A stretch of DNA of 64,000 bases from Pseudomonas bohemica (GTDB lineage: Bacteria > Pseudomonadota > Gammaproteobacteria > Pseudomonadales > Pseudomonadaceae): NCBI RefSeq assembly GCF_002934685.1, contig NZ_NKHL01000109.1:69655-133654 (forward strand). The letters are read 5' to 3'. Numbering within the stretch: position 1 is the first letter of the stretch; the number at the start of each line of letters is the position of its first letter. The translations under genes were made by a program, and so were the position numbers. The notes beneath the pieces are model-generated. The model was given only the letters and a program-made list of their open reading frames with translations. It ran no database searches and was not told where the DNA came from. Shown here one piece after another: positions 18,865 to 29,210 of this stretch.

Positions 18865-18955
18865 GATCGTTCCCATGCTCTGCGTGGGAATGCCTCCGGG
18901 GACGCTCTGCGTCCATTGACGTGGAGCATCGGTCACGCCGAGCGTGGGAACGATC
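18865..18955. repeat. 91-base element with perfect terminal inverted repeats
   Basis: GATCGTTCCCA at the left and TGGGAACGATC at the right are exact complements. The interior holds the repeating CTCTGCGTGGGAA / GACGCTCTGCGTCC hairpins of a family common between Pseudomonas genes. It lies between the lipoprotein and the converging sensor kinase. A shorter relative appears at 3315-3339. Confidence 0.65.
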
Positions 18956-18994
18956 GATTCGTCAGAACGAGCTTGCCCAGGACGCTTTGTGGCT

Positions 18995-20386
18995 TCACCC
19001 CAACGCCAATACCTGTCGACACTCCAGCACCAGGCTCGCGCCCCCGGAAGGGCTGCTGCCGATGCGCAATTTGAAGCCGTGCAGGTTGACGATCGCCGCG
19101 ACGATGGACAGTCCCAGACCGAAGCCGCTCTGCTGGTTGCCGGTTTCGCTGCGGTAGAAGCGTTTGAATACGGCTTGACGCTCGGCGTCGGGGATGCCGG
19201 GGCCGGTGTCCTGGACTTCGATGAAGGTGGTGTCGCCTTCGGCGCGGGCGATCATCAGGACCTGGCCGCCCGCTGGGGTGAATTTGATCGAATTGCTCAG
19301 CAGGTTCGACAGCGCTTCGAATAACAGGGCGCGGTCGCCCACCAACCGCGGCAGGTTCTCGGCAATTTTCAGCTGCAGCGAAACGCCGCCTTCTTCGGCC
19401 AGGGGCAGGTAAAAATCGTGCAGCTCCTGCAGCAGCGGCAATGGATCGAGCTGGCCGAACGCTGAGCGGCGCTGATGATCTTCCAGTTCGGAAATCCGTA
19501 GCAGACCACGGAAACGCGCCATCAAGGTATCGGCATCGGCGATCACCTGCGCCATCTGTTCGCCTTGGGGTGAGTCTTCCGGGGACTGTTGCTGAATACG
19601 ATAAAGCTGCGCGCGCAGGCGGGTCAGCGGGGTGCGCAGGTCGTGGGCGATGTTGTCGCAGACGCCCTTGACTTCGTTCATCAGCCGCTCGATGCGGTCA
19701 AGCATGGCGTTGACGATATCGGCGAGCATGTCCAGCTCATCGCGGCGATCGGAGACCGGCAAGCGTCGGGTCAGATCGCCGGTGACGATGGCCTCGGCGC
19801 TGGCCTGAATCGCGCCGATGCGTTTGAGCGGCCGGCGTCGCAGCAGATGCCAGCCCGCGGCGCCAGGGATGATGGTCAACGAGACTCCCCACAACAAGGC
19901 GCGCAGTATCAGGGTGGTCACGGCAAACAGCGAACCGTTGTCGCGCACCAGGATCAGCCAGCGGTTATCGAGGGTATGGATCGCCACCGCATCGCAGCTG
20001 GCGCGGGGCAGATCGGGGTCGTCGGAGTCAATGCAGGTGTCCAGTTCCTGGATTTCGCCGGTCAGCTTGAGGCCGTCCGGAATTTCGTGAACCGGCCCGC
20101 TGATCGGTTTCAGGTCGTTGTCGAACAGACCGTAGGCGTCAACGGTGCGGATATCGAACTTGTCGCTGGTGCGCAAGGCATCGTCCAGCTGTGCGCCCTG
20201 GAAGCGCGAAAACAGCTGCTGGCGCTGCATCAGCGAATGGCGGGCGAGGGTGTTGAGGTAGCTGGTGACTTCCCAGTACAGCACCCCCATGAGGATGCTG
20301 CTCCAGGCCACGAACAGGAAACTGTAAAGCGCCAGCAGACGGCTGCTGGAGGAGCGCCAGCCCTTAGACGGGTTCGGCAATGACAT
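18995..20386 (-). CDS. two-component sensor histidine kinase
   Basis: A 463-residue membrane kinase. Helix one (about residues 17-42) and helix two (about 165-190) bracket a periplasmic sensor of about 120 residues with a C-I-D-S-D-D-P-D-L-P-R-A-S-C pair of cysteines. HAMP (about 195-245), HisKA with the phospho-His in N-I-A-H-D-L-R-T-P and HATPase with E-A-L-S-N-L-L-S-N-S-I-K-F-T-P complete it. It overlaps its response regulator by 23 bases. The signal is unknown. Confidence 0.9.
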   Translation of the reverse strand: MSLPNPSKGWRSSSSRLLALYSFLFVAWSSILMGVLYWEVTSYLNTLARHSLMQRQQLFSRFQGAQLDDALRTSDKFDIRTVDAYGLFDNDLKPISGPVHEIPDGLKLTGEIQELDTCIDSDDPDLPRASCDAVAIHTLDNRWLILVRDNGSLFAVTTLILRALLWGVSLTIIPGAAGWHLLRRRPLKRIGAIQASAEAIVTGDLTRRLPVSDRRDELDMLADIVNAMLDRIERLMNEVKGVCDNIAHDLRTPLTRLRAQLYRIQQQSPEDSPQGEQMAQVIADADTLMARFRGLLRISELEDHQRRSAFGQLDPLPLLQELHDFYLPLAEEGGVSLQLKIAENLPRLVGDRALLFEALSNLLSNSIKFTPAGGQVLMIARAEGDTTFIEVQDTGPGIPDAERQAVFKRFYRSETGNQQSGFGLGLSIVAAIVNLHGFKLRIGSSPSGGASLVLECRQVLALG

Positions 20387-21047
20387 AACCTGAGCCTCGA
20401 ACGGTACGTATCAGCGGCGTCAGGGTAGGGGGATCGATTTTCTTGCGCAAGCGACCGATGTGCACGTCGATGAGGTTGGTGCCGGGGTCGAAGTGGTAAC
20501 CCCAGACTTCCTCGAAGATCATCATGCGGGTGATGATCTGGCCGCTGTTGCGCATCAAGAATTCCAGCAGCTTGTATTCGGTGGGCAGCAGGTTCAACGG
20601 TTGACCGGCGCGGGTGGCCTCGCGGGTGATCAGGTTCAGTTCCAGATCGGCGACCTTGAGCATGGTTTCGGCCTGGGTGACCGGGTTGCTGCGGCGCAGC
20701 AAGACCTCGACCCGGGCGGCCATTTCGTCGGAGGCGAAGGGCTTGGAGAGGTAGTCATCGCCCCCGGCACGCAGGCCGCGAACGCGTTCGTCGACGTCGG
20801 ACAGGGCGCTGATCATCAAAATCGGGGTGGCGATTCCCAAGGCACGCATGGTGGTGACAATCGCCAGACCATCGACCTCGGGCAACATGCGATCCAGGGT
20901 AATGAGGTCGTAATCGCCGCTGACGGCACGCACCAGACCTTCGCGACCATTGTCGACCCAGTCCACATGCAGGCCATGGCTGCTTAATTCGGCGACGATT
21001 TCCTTGGCTGTGACGGCATCGTCTTCGATTGTCAGAATTCGGGTCAT
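20364..21047 (-). CDS. OmpR/PhoB-family response regulator
   Basis: A 227-residue regulator. The receiver domain (residues 1-120) shows the E-D-D acidic pocket, the phospho-Asp in L-I-T-L-D-R-M-L-P, and K in L-S-K-P-F. The winged-helix domain (about 130-225) ends in I-R-T-V-R-G-S-G-Y-V-I. It is the first gene of the pair, followed at once by its kinase. Targets are unknown; the nearby RND operon is a candidate. Confidence 0.92.
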   Translation of the reverse strand: MTRILTIEDDAVTAKEIVAELSSHGLHVDWVDNGREGLVRAVSGDYDLITLDRMLPEVDGLAIVTTMRALGIATPILMISALSDVDERVRGLRAGGDDYLSKPFASDEMAARVEVLLRRSNPVTQAETMLKVADLELNLITREATRAGQPLNLLPTEYKLLEFLMRNSGQIITRMMIFEEVWGYHFDPGTNLIDVHIGRLRKKIDPPTLTPLIRTVRGSGYVIAEPV

Positions 21048-21175
21048 TGGATTGCCTGAACCACGTGGTGACTGAAGGCTGTATTTTGCCTTTAAACGTG
21101 GAGGGTATTTCTTAAAAATAATTTAAGAAGGTCAGGGCGCCTTGCTTTAGGGGCAGATACCTGACCTACGAGGGT

Positions 21176-22096
21176 TCAGGCGCGCTTGGATTCCATATCG
21201 CGATCCTTGTCAGCCTGCGGTCCTTTCTTCGCTCCATCTTTTTTCTGCGTGTCATCTTTCTTCGGCGCGCTGCTCTCACTGCGAATCTGCGCATGGCTGA
21301 TCAGCGCGAAGATAAAGCTGCCGCCGATGATGTTGCCGGCCAGGGTCGGCCCGGCGAACCGCAGCCAGAACTCGCTCCACGACAGCTCGCCGGCGAACAC
21401 CAGATACGACACCTCCGCCGAGCCGACCACGATGTGGGTGAAGTCCCCCAGCGCCATCAGGTAGGTGATCATCAGAATGATCCACATCTTGGCGTTTTCC
21501 ATGGACGGGATCATCCACACCATGGTCGCGATCATCCAGCCAGACACGATGCCCTTGGCAAACATCTGGCTGGTGCCGTTTTCCATGACCTTGCGCCCGA
21601 TTTCGAGAAAGGCCTCGTCGGTCTTGGTGTCGAAGATCGGTAAATGCAGCATGACGTAGGCCACCAGCAGCGTGCCGCACAGATTGCCTACCAGCACCAC
21701 GGTCCACAGTCGCAGAAGCCGTACGAAGTTGTTCAGGGTCGGTTTGCTCATCACCGGCAGCACCGCCGTCAGGGTGTTTTCGGTAAACAGTTGCTGGCGC
21801 GCCAGAATCACCGCCAGAAAGCCCGCGCTGTAGCCGACGCTGGCGATCACCTTGAATGCCTCGCCGTCGGGCAGCCGGGAGTTGAGCAGACCCATCGCCA
21901 TCAGCGACAGGCCCATGGTCAGCCCCGCAGCCAATGCCGACCAGAACAGCGCAGCGACATTGCGTTCCAGTTCCTGATCGCCCTGCATGCGGATCGTCTC
22001 GTGCAGCACGGCGGCACGGGGTGGTTGATTCTCATCGATGTCACGTTCTTCCTCGGCCGTCAGGCCTGGGGTCTTGCCGTCTTTTTCAGTGTCCAT
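21176..22096 (-). CDS. formate/nitrite transporter-family channel
   Basis: A 306-residue FNT-family membrane protein with six predicted helices. Family segments visible are G-F-L-A-V-I-L-A-R-Q-Q-L-F-T-E-N-T, the C-G-T-L-L half-helix region and T-L-A-G-N-I-I-G-G-S. The start M-D-T-E-K gives a 45-residue acidic N-terminal extension; the open frame upstream is not needed. The last 45 residues are a highly charged K/D/A/Q tail with no predicted structure, unusual in FNT proteins. The relatives closest to this layout are the YfdC-like branch. The substrate anion is unknown. Confidence 0.82.
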   Translation of the reverse strand: MDTEKDGKTPGLTAEEERDIDENQPPRAAVLHETIRMQGDQELERNVAALFWSALAAGLTMGLSLMAMGLLNSRLPDGEAFKVIASVGYSAGFLAVILARQQLFTENTLTAVLPVMSKPTLNNFVRLLRLWTVVLVGNLCGTLLVAYVMLHLPIFDTKTDEAFLEIGRKVMENGTSQMFAKGIVSGWMIATMVWMIPSMENAKMWIILMITYLMALGDFTHIVVGSAEVSYLVFAGELSWSEFWLRFAGPTLAGNIIGGSFIFALISHAQIRSESSAPKKDDTQKKDGAKKGPQADKDRDMESKRA

Positions 22097-22237
22097 GGTT
22101 TTCCTTTGGCTTTTCTGGGTTGGACGGTCAGGTTTTTTGCTCTTGTCTGCTGCGCCGTGCTGATGGTTGAGACACAATCCGGTTCCCGTCGTTCGCCTAC
22201 GCGCGAGCGCCTTTTCACTGCCCTGGGAGACCCCGCC

Positions 22238-22723
22238 GTGACCCTTCAAATCCGTGACGCCACCCGCGCCGATGCCGCTGTGATACTGGGCTTCATTACC
22301 GAGCTTGCGATCTATGAAAAAGCCGAGCATGAGGTCAAGGCCAGCGTCGCCGACATCGAGCGCAGCCTGTTCGACGAGGCGTCACCGGCCAAGGCGCTGA
22401 TCTGCCTGCTGGACGATCAGCCCATTGGCTTTGCCGTGTATTTCCTCAGTTATTCAACCTGGCAGGGCCGCAAAGGCCTGTATCTGGAAGACCTGTTCGT
22501 CTCGGCCAGCCAGCGTGGTATCGGCGCGGGCAAACAGCTGCTGCGCCACTTGGCGAAAATCGCCCACGACACCGGTTGCGGGCGGTTCGAGTGGAGCGTG
22601 CTGGACTGGAACCAGCCGGCGATCGATTTCTACAAGTCGATCGGCGCCGAGCCGCAGGATGAGTGGGTGCGGTATCGGATGGCGGGGGAAGGGTTGAAGC
22701 GATTTGCGTTGGGGCAGGACTAA
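22238..22723 (+). CDS. GNAT N-acetyltransferase (Spermidine/diamine-type)
   Basis: A 161-residue acetyltransferase starting at GTG 22238 with TGGGAGA eight bases upstream. The core reads L-Y-L-E-D-L-F-V then R-G-I-G-A-G-K-Q-L-L (acetyl-CoA P-loop, about residues 90-110). The last part is W-N-Q-P-A-I-D-F-Y-K-S-I-G-A, as in SAT-like GNATs. It is divergent from the FNT channel. The exact acceptor is not known. Confidence 0.85.
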   Translation: MTLQIRDATRADAAVILGFITELAIYEKAEHEVKASVADIERSLFDEASPAKALICLLDDQPIGFAVYFLSYSTWQGRKGLYLEDLFVSASQRGIGAGKQLLRHLAKIAHDTGCGRFEWSVLDWNQPAIDFYKSIGAEPQDEWVRYRMAGEGLKRFALGQD

Positions 22724-22741
22724 CGCCGACTTGCAGGTCAA

Positions 22742-22771
22742 CTGTGGGAGTGAGCAAGCTCACTCCCACAG
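22742..22771. terminator. 14-bp perfect hairpin between convergent genes
   Basis: CTGTGGGAGTGAGC, two A bases, then the exact complement, followed by a short GGTTTT. It lies between the GNAT gene and the converging nicotinamidase. It may also be a REP-related element (GTGGGAGYGAGC), but its position fits a terminator. Confidence 0.65.
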
Positions 22772-22818
22772 GTTTTCGCTGACAGGGCTATCGCGTGAAG
22801 ACGGCAGATATACGGCGT

Positions 22819-23469
22819 TCAGACCGTCAGTTCAGCGCTGTCGATCCGCACCACACCCGCCGCCTGAAAATCCGTCCATGCCTTTTCCAGCGACCCACCC
22901 ATATCGATCGCCTTGCACGCATCGGCGATCACCCAGGTATTGAAGCCTGCCGCCCGTGCATCCAGCGCCGACCAGGCCACGCAGAAATCCAGCGCCAGAC
23001 CGACCACGAATACGCTGTCGATACCACGCTCCTTCAGATAACCCGACAGGCCGGTGTGGGTCGTGCGGTCAGCCTCGACGAACGCCGAGTAGCTGTCGAT
23101 CCCGGCATTGCAACCCTTGCGCAGAATCAATTGCGCATGAGGAACATGCAGATCGCCATGCAACTGCGCGCCATGGGTGCCCTGAATGCAGTGGTCCGGC
23201 CATAGCGTCTGTGGGCCGTAGGGCAGGATGATGCTGTCGAATGGATCACGTCCGGCGTGGCTTGACGCGAAGGAAATATGCTCGGCGGGGTGCCAGTCCT
23301 GGGTGATCACCACGTTACGAAACTGCGCGCCGAGGCGATTGATCACAGGCACCAGCGCATCGCCTTCGGTCACCGCCAGCGCACCGCCGGGCATGAAGTC
23401 GTATTGCATGTCGATGACCAGCAGCGCGGAGCGCGGGTCGGACGGGAGTCGGGAAAGGGGCGCGGTCAT
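22819..23469 (-). CDS. pncA: nicotinamidase
   Basis: A 216-residue isochorismatase-fold amidase that converts nicotinamide to nicotinate in the NAD salvage pathway. The triad is visible as Asp20 (V-I-D-M-Q-Y-D-F), Lys118 (L-R-K-G-C) and Cys163 (A-L-D-F-C-V-A-W). The metal site is D58-W-H60 with H64. The start M-T-A-P-L-S overlaps the stop of the upstream dehydrogenase by one base, so the two are cotranscribed. Confidence 0.92.
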   Translation of the reverse strand: MTAPLSRLPSDPRSALLVIDMQYDFMPGGALAVTEGDALVPVINRLGAQFRNVVITQDWHPAEHISFASSHAGRDPFDSIILPYGPQTLWPDHCIQGTHGAQLHGDLHVPHAQLILRKGCNAGIDSYSAFVEADRTTHTGLSGYLKERGIDSVFVVGLALDFCVAWSALDARAAGFNTWVIADACKAIDMGGSLEKAWTDFQAAGVVRIDSAELTV

Positions 23470-24434
23470 CAGGCAAACACTCGAATTGGCGCACCCGCGT
23501 GCCAAGCCTGAATATCCTCGATCATCTGACTGAAGAACATCCTGTAGTTGTTCTCCGTGACATAGCCCACATGGGGCGTCGCCAGCAGATTCGGCAGGCT
23601 GCGGAACGGATGATCGGCGGGCAACGGCTCGACGCTGTACACGTCAAGTGCTGCACCGGCGATCCTTTTCTGCTTGAGCACATCGACCAGCGCACCTTCA
23701 TCGACGATTGGACCGCGGGCAGTGTTGACCAGATACGCCGTCGGCTTCATCCGGTTCAGCGAATCGGCGTCCACCAACCCGCGAGTGCGCTCGCTGAGCA
23801 CCAGATTGATCGAGACGATGTCCGACTGTTCGAACAGTGTCTGCTTGCTGACATAGGTCACGCCATGTTCAGCAGCGCGTTCGGCGGTGAGGTTTTCGCT
23901 CCAGGCGATGACCTTCATGTCGAAGGCCTGGGCATAGCGGGCGACCTTCTGGCCTATGCTGCCCAGGCCGACGATGCCCAGCGTCCTGCCATACAGATCG
24001 CTGCCGATCCCGACCTGCCAGTTGCCGGCGCGCAGAGAATTGGCTTCGTCGACGATGTTGCGCGTGACGCCCATGATCAGCGCCCAGGTCAGCTCGGGCG
24101 CGGCATATTTGTAGCTTTCGGTGCCGACCACGGTAATGCCCAAACGCGCAGCAGCCTTGAGATCCAGGGCGGCATTGCGCATGCCGCCGGTCACCAGCAA
24201 CTTGAGGTTGGGCAGTTGGCTGAGCAGGGCGTCGTCGAAGATCGTGCGTTCACGCATCACGCAGATCACGTTGAAGTCTTTCAGGCGAGCGATCATCGTC
24301 GCGGTGTCAGCGGGGTAGTCATGCAGGAAGCTGACGTTGCCAATCGGCTCGAGGACAGTCCAGTCCGCCACATCCTGGGCAACGGACTGCCAGTCATCGA
24401 GTACGGCAATTCTCAGCGCAGAACCCTGAGTCAT
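23469..24434 (-). CDS. D-2-hydroxyacid dehydrogenase family protein
   Basis: A 321-residue NAD(P)-dependent dehydrogenase. The Rossmann motif is L-G-I-V-G-L-G-S-I-G-Q. Catalytic Arg lies in V-N-T-A-R-G-P-I-V-D-E, Glu in V-Y-S-V-E-P-L-P and His in T-P-H-V-G-Y-V-T. The motifs fit the glycerate/phosphoglycerate dehydrogenase group, but the substrate is open. It overlaps pncA, so a metabolic link with NAD use is possible though unproven. Confidence 0.87.
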   Translation of the reverse strand: MTQGSALRIAVLDDWQSVAQDVADWTVLEPIGNVSFLHDYPADTATMIARLKDFNVICVMRERTIFDDALLSQLPNLKLLVTGGMRNAALDLKAAARLGITVVGTESYKYAAPELTWALIMGVTRNIVDEANSLRAGNWQVGIGSDLYGRTLGIVGLGSIGQKVARYAQAFDMKVIAWSENLTAERAAEHGVTYVSKQTLFEQSDIVSINLVLSERTRGLVDADSLNRMKPTAYLVNTARGPIVDEGALVDVLKQKRIAGAALDVYSVEPLPADHPFRSLPNLLATPHVGYVTENNYRMFFSQMIEDIQAWHAGAPIRVFA

Positions 24435-24546
24435 TCGGTTAGGCCTCGTTCAAAGGAGCACGGTGGATGGCGTTAACAGTACGCCCGACGCATCTTGAGT
24501 GGAACCCGGTGGTCGCCGCAGAACGAACAGCGACGACCACGGCTTT

Positions 24547-25200
24547 TCAGTTAAACAAGCCCGCTGCGATATTGATCGAGAATCCCAATATCGAGGTATT
24601 GAACAGAAAGCCGATCAGCGACTGCGCCAGCACGACCTTGCGCAAATCCCGAGTAGCGACCCCGACATCGGACGTCTGCACCGCGACGCTGATGGTGAAG
24701 GAGAAGTACAGGAAATCCCAGTAATCGGGATTCTCCTCGCCTTCAGCAAAACGCAGGGGTGCGTCTTTGCCTTTCCAGGTGTAGAAAAGGCGCGCGTAAT
24801 GCAGGCTGAACACAACGCCGATCAAGAGCCAGGAGCCGACGATGGTGAAGCCGGTGAAAGCGTAATGCAGCGCCTTTTCGCTGGCACTCATGTCCTTGAT
24901 GCCAGCCAGTTCCAGGACGATCGCCGCAAGGCTGGCGATGGCCGCGACGCACACGACCACCAGGACCAGTCCGGCATTCTCGTCCTCGATTTCAGCCACG
25001 CGCCTGACGTCTTCGGCACTGGACTTGAACGTGCGCTGCATGATCATCGCCATGTAAATCCAGCCGGCGACGTTCCAGCCGATCAGGCATTTGCTGATAA
25101 CGGTGATGTCTGGCGCGATGAAGGCAGAGGCGATGCCCGCCATGAAGCCCAAAGCGGTGGCGACGGTGAGGCGAGGGTGGGTCTGGGTGAGATGGGGCAT
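24547..25200 (-). CDS. DUF1345 membrane protein
   Basis: A 217-residue protein with about five to six transmembrane helices. The pattern [22 protein letters not shown] (about residues 158-180) is the mark of the DUF1345 family. This segment resembles the pore loop region of two-helix potassium channels. The function is unknown. It stands alone on the reverse strand. Confidence 0.82.
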   Translation of the reverse strand: MPHLTQTHPRLTVATALGFMAGIASAFIAPDITVISKCLIGWNVAGWIYMAMIMQRTFKSSAEDVRRVAEIEDENAGLVLVVVCVAAIASLAAIVLELAGIKDMSASEKALHYAFTGFTIVGSWLLIGVVFSLHYARLFYTWKGKDAPLRFAEGEENPDYWDFLYFSFTISVAVQTSDVGVATRDLRKVVLAQSLIGFLFNTSILGFSINIAAGLFN

Positions 25201-25369
25201 GAGGGGGCTTCACGGCAGCGAGATGGACAAACCATAGCATGCGGTGATCAGGAAGACGGGTGAAGAAAAACGGCGCGCAAGGGGTTACGCGCCGGTCGCC
25301 ATATGGCAGTTAACGTGGATCGGTTTCCAGCAGGCTTATCGGACGAGGCTCTCCAGCGCCCAGGGCTCG

Positions 25370-26779
<1,410 letters not shown>

Positions 26780-26789
26780 TCAAAGGGCA

Positions 26790-28139
26790 TCAGGAATGGC
26801 TGGGCGTGGCGTCGACCTCCGACACCGGCATGGCCCCAGGCTTTGGCGTGGTGCGCACGGTGAAGACCAGAATCGCGGCGATGATCGAGGTCGCGGTCAA
26901 ACCGTACAGACCGCCCTGAATCGAGCCGGTCTGCTGTTCGAGAATGCCGAAGGTGGTCGGCGCGACGAAGCCGCCGAGGTTGCCCACCGAGTTGATCAGG
27001 GCGATCACCCCTGCTGCGATGCGCGCATCCAGATAGCCTTGGGGAATCGGCCAGAACAGCGATGAAGCCGATTTGAAACCCATCGCTGCGAAACAGATGG
27101 CGACGAACGCGAACACCGGGCCACCGGTGGTGGACATGAACATTCCCGCGGCGGCGATCAACAGCGCCGCAGCCACCCAGGCTTGCTGATGCTTCCACTT
27201 GGCCGACAGCGCGGCGAAGCCGTACATGCAGACAATGGCGATGAACCACGGGATCGAGTTGTACAGGCCGACCTGGAAGTCGCTCAGATCGCCCATCTTC
27301 TTGATGATGCTCGGCAGCCAGAAAGTCGCGGCGTAGATCGTCAGCTGGATGAAGAAGTACATCACGCAGAACAGGATGATCTGCGGGTCCTTGAGCAGCT
27401 TGCCAGTGGACAGTTTCACCGGGTTCGCCGCTTCACGGGCGCGCTGTTCGGCGTCGATGGTGTTGACCAGCGCGTCCTTCTCGGCCGCAGTCAGCCACTT
27501 GGCGTCATGGGGTTTGGAGTCCAGCCAGAACCAGACGAAGAAGCACAGGCCCACCGAGAGCATGCCTTCGATGAGGTACATCCACTGCCAGCCGTGCAAC
27601 CCCAGCCCTTCGATTTGCAGGAGCATGCCGGAGAGGGGGCCGCAGATCAGCGAAGCAAAGGCCGAACCGCTGAGAAAGATGGCAATGGCCTTGCCGCGTT
27701 CGACCCCTGGCAACCAGCGGGTGAAGTAATAGATCACGCCCGGAAAGAAACCGGCTTCGGCCACACCCAGCAAAAAACGCAGGATATAGAAGTGGGTTTC
27801 GGTCTGGATGAACGCCATGCCAGCCGCCACCAAGCCCCAGGTCAGCATGATCCGGGTCAGCCAGATGCGCGCGCCGACTTTCTGCAGGAGGATGTTGGAG
27901 GGTACTTCGAACAGCGCATAAGCAATGAAGAACAGGCCAGCGCCAAAGCCGTAGGCGGCAGCGCCGATGCCCAGGTCATGTTCCATGTGACTCCGTACGA
28001 AGCCGATGTTGACCCGGTCGATGTAGTTGACGATGAACATGACGACGAATAGCGGCAGGATATGACGTTTGACTTTGGAAACCGCCGACTGCAAGACGGA
28101 GTCGGTCGCGTCATCCACTCGTGAAGAGGGTGTGTTCAC
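26790..28139 (-). CDS. gudP: glucarate MFS transporter
   Basis: A 449-residue transporter of the anion:cation symporter branch (GudP/GarP type), 12 helices. Loop motifs are V-N-Y-I-D-R-V-N-I-G in helix one and R-F-L-L-G-V-A-E-A-G-F-F-P-G in helix four. It is the first gene of the gudP-gudD unit, and glucarate is inferred from that pairing. It is divergent from the FCD-GntR gene, with a candidate operator at 28294. Confidence 0.88.
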   Translation of the reverse strand: MNTPSSRVDDATDSVLQSAVSKVKRHILPLFVVMFIVNYIDRVNIGFVRSHMEHDLGIGAAAYGFGAGLFFIAYALFEVPSNILLQKVGARIWLTRIMLTWGLVAAGMAFIQTETHFYILRFLLGVAEAGFFPGVIYYFTRWLPGVERGKAIAIFLSGSAFASLICGPLSGMLLQIEGLGLHGWQWMYLIEGMLSVGLCFFVWFWLDSKPHDAKWLTAAEKDALVNTIDAEQRAREAANPVKLSTGKLLKDPQIILFCVMYFFIQLTIYAATFWLPSIIKKMGDLSDFQVGLYNSIPWFIAIVCMYGFAALSAKWKHQQAWVAAALLIAAAGMFMSTTGGPVFAFVAICFAAMGFKSASSLFWPIPQGYLDARIAAGVIALINSVGNLGGFVAPTTFGILEQQTGSIQGGLYGLTATSIIAAILVFTVRTTPKPGAMPVSEVDATPSHS

Positions 28140-28293
28140 TCTGATTAACTCCCACTGATTATTTTTATGCGGGTTGTCGCTTATCCATGTAACAAGGTGT
28201 GTGCGCCTTGTTGTTAGTCATCATACAAGTAAGGAGGATCTCCGCAAGCGGTTTTACAGGGGTTGTGGGAATTATTTCAGCGCAGTACTCTAG

Positions 28294-28306
28294 CTTGTCT
28301 GACAAG
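28294..28306. promoter_or_regulatory. candidate GntR/FCD operator in the gudP-regulator gap
   Basis: CTTGTC-T-GACAAG is a perfect 6-bp palindrome inside the 342-base divergent gap. It fits the TNGTNNNACNA pattern bound by FadR-type (FCD) GntR proteins. The rest of the gap shows no other strong structure. Confidence 0.55.
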
Positions 28307-28481
28307 TTGGATGAGTGCTGCCGAGACCTGCGTATTCTGGCTTTACGCGGGTTTCGGGCAGGCACCAAGGCCGGTTTAATTCAGCCAGGCGAGCTTGTCC
28401 TGCATTGTCTCTGCAAAAAAATACAAGTGTGGCTGGGTCAAGGTCCGGTCATTTCAACGCAACTGTTCGGACAACCCGCCC

Positions 28482-29195
28482 ATGCAAACGCCTACTCCTA
28501 CGATCCCCAAGCGCCGACAGCACAACCTGGCGACCGATCTGGTCACCGACCTGAGCCAACGGATTCTCATGGGGTCCATCGCGCCCGGTGAGAAGCTGCC
28601 TTCGGAAAGCGAAATCGTCCGTCAACACGGGGTAAGCCGCACGGTGGTGCGTGAGGCGATTTCCAAGTTGCAGGCGTCCGGGCTGGTGGAGACCCATCAG
28701 GGCAAGGGCACATTCGTGTTGCAACGCTCGGAACACAGCGGCCTGCACCTGAATGTCGAGACAGCCTTCAGCGTGCGCCACATCATCGAACTGCGCATGG
28801 GCCTCGAAATCCAGGCCGTGGCCCTGGCGGCACAGCGACGCACCCCGGCGCAACTGGCGGCGATGCGTGTCGCGCTTGATGATTACCAAGACCTGCTGGC
28901 CAAGGAAGACAGCTGCGTAGAGGCCGACCGGCGCTTCCATCTGCTGATCGCCGAGGCGACCGGCAATCCGTATTTTTTCGAGATTCTGCACAACCTGGGC
29001 AACGCAGTGATTCCCCGAAGCCGCATCGCTTCGGCTGAAAGGGCGGGTGCGAGCCTGACCCATCACGCCTATCTGGCGAATCTGGAGCACGAAGCGATTC
29101 TCGCCGCGATCCGACGCCAGGACCCGGACGCGGCGAGGGCGGCGATGTGGACGCATTTGAGCAACAGTCGCGAGCGGCTGGCGCCCGTGGAGTGA
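28482..29195 (+). CDS. GntR-family regulator, FCD type, probable glucarate regulator
   Basis: A 237-residue FadR-like regulator. The N-terminal winged helix holds G-E-K-L-P-S-E-S-E-I, S-R-T-V-V-R-E-A-I and H-Q-G-K-G-T-F-V. The FCD domain carries the metal-binding set D-x-R-F-H (E-A-D-R-R-F-H), and later H-H-A-Y and H-E-A-I. ATG 28482 gives M-Q-T-P-T-P. Its divergent position from gudP makes it the likely local repressor. Confidence 0.87.
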   Translation: MQTPTPTIPKRRQHNLATDLVTDLSQRILMGSIAPGEKLPSESEIVRQHGVSRTVVREAISKLQASGLVETHQGKGTFVLQRSEHSGLHLNVETAFSVRHIIELRMGLEIQAVALAAQRRTPAQLAAMRVALDDYQDLLAKEDSCVEADRRFHLLIAEATGNPYFFEILHNLGNAVIPRSRIASAERAGASLTHHAYLANLEHEAILAAIRRQDPDAARAAMWTHLSNSRERLAPVE

Positions 29196-29210
29196 GCGTG
29201 TCTTCGCAGG

